DNA of 64,000 nucleotides, taken from assembly GCA_934047225.1 (NCBI GenBank), contig OW203992.1, positions 5,073,501 to 5,137,500 on the forward strand, read 5' to 3'. A program made the position numbers and the translations under genes. How positions within the stretch are numbered: position 1 is the stretch's first letter; each line of letters opens with the position of its first letter. Positions 56,354-64,000 of the stretch are shown here, one piece after another. The notes under the pieces are model-generated. The model saw only the letters and a list, made by a program, of their open reading frames with translations. It was not told the DNA's origin and did not search any database. The stretch comes from Ypsolopha sequella (lineage: Eukaryota; Arthropoda; Insecta; Lepidoptera; Ypsolophidae).

Positions 56354-57275
56354 GACCCGGCGAACTTCGTTCCGCCTAACAGTCTAATAATATCGTGTTA
56401 ACTTTAGTTAAACTTAATTTAGGATTTCATTAAGGTAATAACATTAATACAACTTTTTTGCAAATACAGAAATGTTTTATTGCTTGCCATTGCGAAAGAA
56501 GAATGGCAGGGACCCATGTAGTTTCAGTACCGTTGTAGGCTTAGCGTAGGATATTGAATATATGCAGAAATAATAGTTCTTGGAATAACTAAGCGATTTT
56601 AAAACTTGGGGTTTAGATGTTATTTAATGATATCAGAACGCTAGATAAATAGGTTTCTTTTATATGCGTAGTTTTGTCAACAGATGGCACCACATGCTGT
56701 TTGCATTCGTAAAATTAATTAATTAATTTATTGTTATTCGATAACTTATCCGATATTTTATTACTTATTCTGCTATTCGGAGCGGATAAGAATACACCAA
56801 AAAAGAGATAACTAACATCGATCCAGCCGATCTTGAGTTATAAGTGGTGTAACTAACACGACTTTGTTTTATATATTTAGATTATTAATGCCTAAGATAA
56901 TGTTAATTTACTTGAGTTACGTCGTAGATTTTAATTTAGTTACACATGTCATGTTGGATAATTTATGTTATCAAAGTTTTCAAGTCTATAAAATGTGTTT
57001 CCGGTTTATACAACCGCCATGTTTGTATTCGAGTCAGTGAGTGTCAATTATTTTCATAACATTGCTAATTTCTATGTATAAAGCCTTGTAAATAAAATGA
57101 TAATTGTCTCCATTCCACAGGTAGGGTTAGGTTTAAGTTAATTGGCCAACTTATTGTTTTTGTACTGTTTTTGGAGGAAAGGAAGTGGTATTTTTGCAAG
57201 CAACCAATAGGAACGTAGCTCGCTGCCGCGAAGGCAGACTTTCTTTACTCCAAACGCACATTTTCGGGGGATAAT
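56354..57275. other. Start of a known-type repeat, otherwise nothing
   Basis: GACCCGGCGAACTTCGTTCC at 56354 resembles a widespread lepidopteran repeat end (recalled, not checked). No gene recognised beyond it. Confidence 0.4.
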
Positions 57276-57379
57276 TTTTGTGTCACCTTCTTGGACAGGT
57301 GGTAACTTTCCATTGTGCACAAATTAATTTTGTGTCACCTTCTTGGACAGGTGGTACCTTTCCATTGTGCACAAATTAA
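57276..57379. repeat. 52-bp direct repeat, two units
   Basis: TGTGTCACCTTCTTGGACAG and CTTTCCATTGTGCACAAATT occur twice, 52 bases apart, with one or two changes. Confidence 0.9.
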
Positions 57380-57740
57380 AAACCTTTTACTTGTTAAAAT
57401 TGTAAAATTAATTTTGTCATTACATTTCTTGAATATATTGCGAGTTTTCCTAAATAATTCCACAGAAATCTTCAAATAAAATAATTTCTAAATCAAACCG
57501 ACAAGATCCTTTAGAATCAGACACTTGTCAAAGCAAAATAGATCCCTTTTCGATATCTATAACATTTTATCGTCACATATATATATGTTTAAAATAGTCA
57601 CTTTCTATTCTAGGCATATGTATTATTGTACGGACAGCAACCTGACAGCTAAAAGCTAGCCAACAACTAAAACTTTAAACATTCAATTTATAGGCTAATA
57701 CTTTTTTTTCTGACGTTGTTAACCATTGACGTATATCTTC

Positions 57741-58245
57741 GGTATGAGTTCAGGCGGTTGATTGGATTTCACCTTGTATAATATACATATATTATACCTA
57801 TCATTTTAATCGTTTATATATAAAAGGTGAATTTGTGAACATCGTCCAAATTCATACTTGAGCCTTGGTAAGTGATCAGCATCATGAACCAATAACGATT
57901 TTTGTAAAATTCATAAAATGAAATTTTGATTCCCCATAGTGATTCATTCGAGGACTGGGACTTGGGAGTAATTCATACTATGAGAAGTCGAAATTTCATT
58001 GTACGAATTTCACAAAAATTGTTATAGATTCATGATGCTGATCACTTACCAAGCCTCCAATATGAATTTGGACGATGATAAAAAAGTCACCTTGTATATT
58101 GCTACATAAATTAAATAAACCTTTAATTTAGTTCATGCACATCAACTATTTTATTGCATAATATATATTTTTATAAGATTAAATTTGACTTGTAAAAAGT
58201 GTATCATTATACCTATTTTGCAAAATAAACTATTTGAATTTGAAT
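57741..58245 (+). repeat. LINE B-family 3' UTR, interrupted by the palindromic element
   Basis: GATTGGATTTCACCTTGTAT, CATTTTAATCG, then TTGCTACATAAATTAAATAA, CCTATTTTGCAAAATAAACT and ATTTGAATTTGA follow the order of LINE B (17640 down to 17440) on the other strand. The palindromic element at 57821 splits it within a TATATA stretch. Confidence 0.8.
57821..58096. mobile_element. Palindromic TA-flanked element, copy 5 of 5
   Basis: From AAAAGGTGAATTTGTGAAC to AAAAAGTCACCTTGTA, with the usual AAATTCATACTTGAGCCTTG arms. It sits in LINE B-family sequence, and the unoccupied counterpart is at about 17593-17612. Confidence 0.85.
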
Positions 58246-59515
58246 AATGTACTAGAATAAATCAATACATTTTTAACCCCTTTCCGTCAGCGCGCTTTAT
58301 CGCAGGACACACTTTATGTATATAAATATAAGCTTATTATAAACAACGTAATACTAGAGCTAATAATACTACGAAGCGATCAGGCCACACCTGTCATCTC
58401 TTCCAATTCAGTTGAACTAAGAAATTGCTCCTTTAATCAGTTTATCCTTCCAGTCGATTCCTGAAAATCTCACGACAAAGCTTTCGACACCTGATCCAAA
58501 AAAACACTTTCGAGATCCATCGTAAACGTTGTCGACTACTCTTCGAAGATTGGAATCAATGTACCAGCACCCTTAGAACTTTTAAACTCCGCTATTGGAT
58601 TTTAAATCTTGTGTTGAAGAGAATAGAGTAAGTTTTTGTTTAGCGTGTCAGAGAAATAAGGGAGGGTACATAAATGTTGACAATTAATGTAGCTAGAAAA
58701 CAGTTGACCGGAGTGGACGAATGTAGGGTGTGTCGTTGTTATAGTGTAGAAATAGCCTTACAAATACTTTCTCAATGGGACTGATCACAGGAAATTGAGT
58801 GGAAAAGATCTCTCGTCTATTTCCTTCAATAAAGTGAATTGGTACGGATAAGCGATACAATGTTGACTTAATTTGGTTTGTTGGGGATTTTGTTAACTGA
58901 ATGTTGTTTTGTTGCGAGAAAATGGAATGAGATTTTTTGTCATTGTAAATTTTTTATTTTGCCTTTTATGACTTTAAAAATTTTAGATCTTCCTTCTGTC
59001 CGATCACAGCATATCTCAAAAACTACAGAAAAATAAACAATAAAAGTACACATAGACCCAGAAAAAAAAATTTCGATATCCAAATGTTGGTCAGGCGCAA
59101 ATTGACGTAGATTTTAGATATACCTAGATATTGATATAACATTAGCCTAACACTCCTTTTGACCTATTTCGGTAATGATATTGTTTGTTATGTCCCTAAT
59201 TCATAAATATATCACTTTATTATAAGAACCAACTTTTAAAATGTAAAAAAACCTTCAATGACACAAAAAAGCCATTGCATCTTTCACCCCTGCTCACCCC
59301 CTATTCTACACCTAATAACCAGAATGGCTCTATTAACCCCCCGAGCGTCCTAAACTTTGTTTGCCTAATAGAATAATGACCTATCGTATAATAAATTGAG
59401 ATTTCCATACTTGATAGAGGGACGTTTATCATTTTAATACCGGTGAAAGCCTGTCGGATAATGATGTTATTGGGACGCAGGTTTGGCTTAACTCAACATA
59501 ATGTGGAATGATTCA
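58246..59515. other. No gene recognised
   Basis: A+T-rich; no repeat shared with the rest of the window. Confidence 0.4.
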
Positions 59516-59516
59516 A

Positions 59517-59665
59517 GTATTAGCTTAGTGGTATACCGATAGATTCTCATTCTCGAAACCCGGATTCGAACCCTGCCTGGTCGAGCATGTACTAATGAGT
59601 TTTTCGGAATTTATATGCATAATATTATATGCACTAGCTTACGTTGAAGGAAAACATTGTTGAGG
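59517..59665 (+). mobile_element. tRNA-derived SINE, plus strand
   Basis: TAGCTTAGTGGTATACCG (box A region) and GGATTCGAACCCTGCC (box B) are followed by TACTAATGAGTTTTTCGGAA and GAAGGAAAACATTGTTGAGG, the same body order as the copy at 12244-12595. Truncated after about 150 bases. Confidence 0.7.
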
Positions 59666-60590
59666 TAAATATCCCCGTTGGGACGTTCATATCATCGATT
59701 GAGAGAGGATGTTACAAATTTTGATTGTTCCAGTGACTGTTTACACTTAGAAACATCTCTGATACAACCCTCGATGATGTGTGTGTCGATATGTTGTTTT
59801 TTATATTTTGTTAGGCAAAACGGGCCAATCACGAATGCGAGCGTGAATTCAGCTGTCAGCAATGATGTTTATTATGTAATATCATTGGCTATCAGCTGCA
59901 CAATATTCCACTGAACAACCCTTTCTTTGTCGACGATGCAGAATGAAATGTCGCAACTGCGATTCCACCTGTAACTAACTAAACGCCAGCCTCTTTGGTT
60001 GTCCTAAGCTATAGAGCGAAGCCTTATTGTCTATTCTCCTGTCGAACGAAAATGTTATCCGAATACGTAGTCCGTTTGAATGTTAACAAAATCCATTCTA
60101 TTAGGATTATGTCGAGTTGAGAATTCACCGCGTATCTACAAACTATACGACAAAGTTTGGACTAAAGAGACGATATTGCGACACAAATTATAGAGTAGCT
60201 GGTCATGATTAGTAACTTTATTAGCTTGTATGAGTATGAATTAGAGGGCTTCGTGATATGATAATGATTACTATGACCAAGTTTATGAAAGTTTAGTAGG
60301 GTTAATGTTTTTTTTAGTTAGTTTCTTTAGTCAGACAAGCGTGGGTGTTACAGAATGAGTGGGTTCCGTTAATACAAATGCGATCTGGTTTAAAAGATGT
60401 TTAATTGATACTTCAATGGGTTGCCAAGGCATTGTCAAAATGTGACGTAATTAAAAAACGTATATTTCCGAAGTTTCAGTATACTCGTATTTTGCAACTA
60501 TATAAAATTCAGATCTTTCGGTTTTTGAGTTGTGTTGCGGATAGACAGTTATAATGGTTAGATAGACAAATTAACATTGTCCTGGTCTCG
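59666..60590. other. No gene recognised
   Basis: Noncoding in appearance. Confidence 0.4.
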
Positions 60591-61078
60591 TAGCACAGTC
60601 TTTAATCGCGCGCGACGCCACTTGGTTTGCGATTAAACAGTACGTCACGCTCCTTGCACTTGTGATTCAACTTATGGCGTCGCGCGCGATTAACACTGCT
60701 ACGCCCGCTGCACTCATAGCACAGTGTTTAATTGCGCGCGACGCCATATCGCAAAAACATCGTGTCGCGCTCCTCGCACCTTTGATTCAACTAAGTGGCG
60801 TCGCGCGCGATTAAAAACTGCTACGCCCGCTGCACTCATAGCACAGTGTTTAATCGCGCGCGATGCCACTTAGTTGAATCACAAGTGCGAGGAGCGTGAC
60901 ACGATGTTTTGCGATTAAACAGTATATCACGCTCCTCGCACTTGTGATTCAACTAAGTGGCGTCGCGCGCGATTAAACACTGTGCTATGAGTGCAGCGGG
61001 CGTAGCAGTGTTTAATCGCGCGCGACGCCATAATTCAACTAGTGGCGTCGCGCGCGATTAAACACTATGCTACCAGTG
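60591..61078. repeat. Cluster of TTTAATCGCGCGCG palindromic elements
   Basis: The word GTTTAATCGCGCGCGA or its complement TCGCGCGCGATTAAAC (some slightly altered) occurs about eight times in alternating orientation, with ACTCATAGCACAGTG and GTGCGAGGAGCGTGACACGA blocks between. Several copies seem inserted in or duplicated from one another. It is a strong hairpin-former. Confidence 0.85.
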
Positions 61079-62460
61079 CATAGGTCTATTGGTAGAGGTC
61101 TATTATAAATAATATTTCTTCGTACCAAACCTATCAATGAAACAAAAAAATGCATATATTTGCGATTAAGAAGGTACCACACACACCACCACATTTCCAA
61201 TATTACAAAGATGCAACACCACGATAAATTCCTCACAAATAAAATAAAAGAGTTATATTTTTTGCAAATTCTCCTTTAATCTAAATAAAACCTTCTACAA
61301 AAACTGGTAACACCGCACTCAGTGGTTTCTGTTTAGTCCAGTGGGGAAGTAATTCAATTTTGGCGAGAACTCACCTTTTTGCTGTTATGTGGTAACACTG
61401 GTCTGCCTCATTTCAAGCTTCATGCTTAATTTGGAAACATACTGTGCTTCACAAAGTTTTCAAAGGAAATTAAGTTATTTCGTTCGGTTAGAAAATTACA
61501 GATAAATAAGCTTTCTTTTAGAGTAAAAAAAAATCTATTGGTATAAGAAATGAATTAGATTGAAAACAGGATTCTAATGAATAACCATAAATTATTTATC
61601 TCTGATGCATATGTAGCCAGTACCAATGATATCAATGAGAATAAAGTCACTAAAGCATTAATTAAAGTATTATGCAGATGGTCTTACAAGAAATTCCCAA
61701 AAGAAAATTTTAAAATGTTCAAATATTACGGGAAAAAAATTGTAACGCACTTGAAAAAATTAAACTCAAAAGCAAATATGCAAAAATATTTTTGCTATAA
61801 TGTTGTAGTAAAATCTTAAGAGGCGTCGTTACGCGTAAACCTCCATACAAACGCTGTCACCACATTTTAGGGTGTCTATGGAATGTTGTTATAATATTTT
61901 AGGCTGAGTCCATTAACATTATCTAGATCTATGTTTAAGTCGAACTAAAAACCGTAAAATTAGAGTGATATCTTAACAACAAACCACTAAAATACGTAAA
62001 TTGAAACGTTTTTTACTGAAAGTGTAACCGAATGTGCTTTTATTGTTTTAGATAATATCAAAAAATGAATACTAGTCAAACATCGAAAATGTTATCTAGA
62101 TTTAAAATAACCAAAAATAATGTTTAAAAACGTCCACAGTCTTACCAAAATGTTGTTTCTCCTCAAACAAGTTTTCAATGTTGCACCGACGACAAAATAG
62201 ACACGATTGTATAAATTGTCCTCGCAAGTTTCATGGAGCGTGCACCTTATAGCGAAATGAAACAGCATGACATTTGGCCACGCCCACAACTGAGTTGGTC
62301 GCATCATGACTTTATTTTTTAGCAGTTTAAAGTTATTTTCGCGACTGCGGAAAATTTAAAGCTGCTATCTTCTCTCTTCTCCTTTTCAGCGTATTACTGT
62401 TCGCTGTTAGATGTGTGCCCCTTGATTAGCTCTTCAAATCAATCTGTATGTGGCGATTCT
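61079..62460. other. No gene recognised; one short lysine-rich frame
   Basis: A plus-strand frame at 61577-61819 (80 codons, with KALIKVLCRWSYKKFPKENF) has no domain I know, and A+T-rich sequence yields such lysine-rich frames easily. I leave it uncalled. Confidence 0.35.
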
Positions 62461-62539
62461 GCGGGTCTACCGCGTAATTCTGATTTTCATCAATCTCAAG
62501 TTGATGTTGATGAAAATCAGAATTACGCGGTAGACCCGC
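62461..62539. repeat. Perfect 33-bp-arm palindrome
   Basis: GCGGGTCTACCGCGTAATTC...TCATCAA (62461-62493) is exactly mirrored at 62507-62539 around 13 bases. Shortest and cleanest member of the family also seen at 1-56 and 23258-23432. Confidence 0.95.
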
Positions 62540-63726
62540 TGGTCCAGCTCGATCCTACCGTCTTTTTGATACCGTTCGACCATCTGGCTGGTGGTGGTCT
62601 GCAAACACAACACTTTTTCCTGCGCTTATGTAAAACTCTATGACTCTATCTATCGTCATCTCTATAGCATATGTGTCCCGCTCATTGCCACTTTAGGTTA
62701 AACATCGGTACCTTAGCGCAAAGTGCATAACTTAACTTTGTTTTTATCGTTTAGAAATTTAAAATTGAAAATCTTATAGGTCTGTGGCATTTGACGCCAA
62801 TAGTTCAGTACAAGTGAGGTTTATAAAGCAACAGTTTGAAATTGTATCCACAATTAGTCATGATCTTCTCAAAACCAACTTAAAATGCTGTATTAACTTT
62901 GTGTGGACAAGATCATGGCTAATTGCCCAACTAGCAAATTCAGTACTTAAAATGATCTCAAGACTACTTTTATTTTCACTTATAAGAAACTTGTAGCAGG
63001 CTACAAGGCTGGATTTGGGCGCAGTTATAGGAGCGTTTATTTCTATAACTATCTTTTAATCAACTTATAAAATGTTACTAAGCCCTATAATATACTTGAC
63101 GAAGCGCAATAGCTTCTATAATGATGTGAGACTACAAAATTACAAGCACAAATGCTCTTGTTAGTATCTGACATAAGTATCTTACCAAGGCAATCTTGTT
63201 CATAATGCACTATTAATGTACTTAGCTATTAGTAATAAGTATATTTTATTAGAGGTTATCTTTGTTGTGGCTGGTGGTTACGGTTGATTTGTGGTAAGTT
63301 CATAATAAAAAGTTAAGTTTCTGTTACTTTTATTTTGTATTATTGTAGAACATTACTATTAATATATTGTAGAATATTACTTATAATAATATATATTGTA
63401 ATTATAGTGTGTGAACTCGTGGGGAAGTCATTTTTACTGTAAATGTGTACGGCAATTTAGTTAGTTTCTCAATGCCCTCCACAAAATAGCACATTAATAT
63501 TTTGTTGTAATAAAATTATTGCATCAATAATTGATAATCAATAATTATTCTTTTGAATAGTCGCCATGTTTGGAAATTGCTCTTAATTAAGTACTTTGTA
63601 GAACCATTGTAGGTAAATTAGTACTTGTAGCAGTTTCAGTCCAGATAACAGGCCTCCATTTTAAAATAAATTAGGGTTCCCTTGAAATCTTCTTGCTAAT
63701 GTTTAAATTTTCTTTTTTAGGGTTTA
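62540..63726. other. No gene recognised
   Basis: A+T-rich; short frames only. Confidence 0.4.
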
Positions 63727-64000
63727 CTAGATGGTTGTATTTCTTGATGTCGACTGTTTTTTGACAAAATATTCATTGATTTTACTGACAAATATGAGAT
63801 TTTCAACTTCTTCACTTTCTGAGTGATAGGCTAAGGGTGAAAAAATATTTTCGGTTGCGGAACCCTCATTTACTTCACGTGCATTTGCACTTGACGCGCT
63901 TGATTTACTTCCTGATCCTGTTGATTTTATTCCTGAAGAACCTGCGTTCAATAATTCTTTATACCTATTTGTCACTTTTTTCCTATAACCACCACTCTTT
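63727..64000 (-). CDS. Serine-rich protein fragment, open to the window edge
   Basis: The minus-strand frame is open from the right edge to a stop at 63727 (about 91 codons). It reads SGGYRKKVTNRYKELLNAGS, then a Ser/Gly-rich stretch (KSTGSGSKSSASSANA), then AYHSESEEVENLIFVSKI near the C-terminus. The basic start, low-complexity middle and acidic patch are more coding-like than most frames here, and it is one of the few without lysine/asparagine bias from A+T. No family recognised. It could be the last exon of a host gene or of a transposon ORF lying to the right. No in-frame ATG is visible. Confidence 0.4.
   Translation of the reverse strand, partial: KSGGYRKKVTNRYKELLNAGSSGIKSTGSGSKSSASSANAREVNEGSATENIFSPLAYHSESEEVENLIFVSKINEYFVKKQSTSRNTTI

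Overview
The window reads as nuclear DNA of an insect, most probably a moth or butterfly. It is A+T-rich, gene-poor and packed with nested mobile elements. Coding exons are joined by GT-AG introns. Several repeat families look like ones I know from Lepidoptera: LINE tails with the GGAAGAAATC/GATAAG motif, the CCAAGTGCGAGTCGGACTCG family, a tRNA-headed SINE and RTE-like tails ending near GTCCAGCAGTGGAC. These identifications come from reading and memory, not from a database search.

Only one host gene can be reconstructed from start to stop. It is a plus-strand papain-family (C1A, cathepsin L-like) cysteine protease with five exons between 29537 and 43041. Exon phases match at every junction, the product is 341 residues, and the catalytic Cys153, His288 and Asn308 are present. 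A TATA box and initiator lie 50 and 27 bases before the ATG, and poly(A) signals follow the stop. About 12.5 kb of its 13.5 kb is intron, filled with transposons.

Other coding material is decayed or fragmentary: a P-element-like THAP transposase (21392-22494, minus), an orphan first THAP exon (45645-45743), a possible transposase exon with an RGGL motif (1349-1617), a Psq-type helix-turn-helix pseudogene (9560-10038, minus), a Bel/Pao Gag with its LTR (31790-34253, minus), several non-LTR reverse transcriptases and a scrap of Penelope-like reverse transcriptase. One unrecognised serine-rich frame runs off the right edge.

Layout: 1-15 kb holds scattered small inverted-repeat elements and SINE/LINE tails. 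15.7-20.2 kb is a three-layer nest (LINE A, an inverted-repeat element in it, LINE B in that). 21-29 kb holds the P-like pseudogene, a hAT element with an exact 8-bp target duplication and several small elements. 29.5-43 kb is the protease gene. 43-49 kb holds nested repeats, the THAP exon and a 38-bp satellite. 50-64 kb holds a 117-bp tandem array, an exact 414-bp duplication, palindrome clusters and long stretches where I see nothing.

The strongest structural results are insertion histories readable inside the window: a Helitron-like element in a larger element whose unoccupied relative is also present, a palindromic TA-inserting element in a LINE 3' UTR whose unoccupied relative is also present, and a TAA-flanked element inside a Bel LTR. 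I did not find a clearly new biological system.
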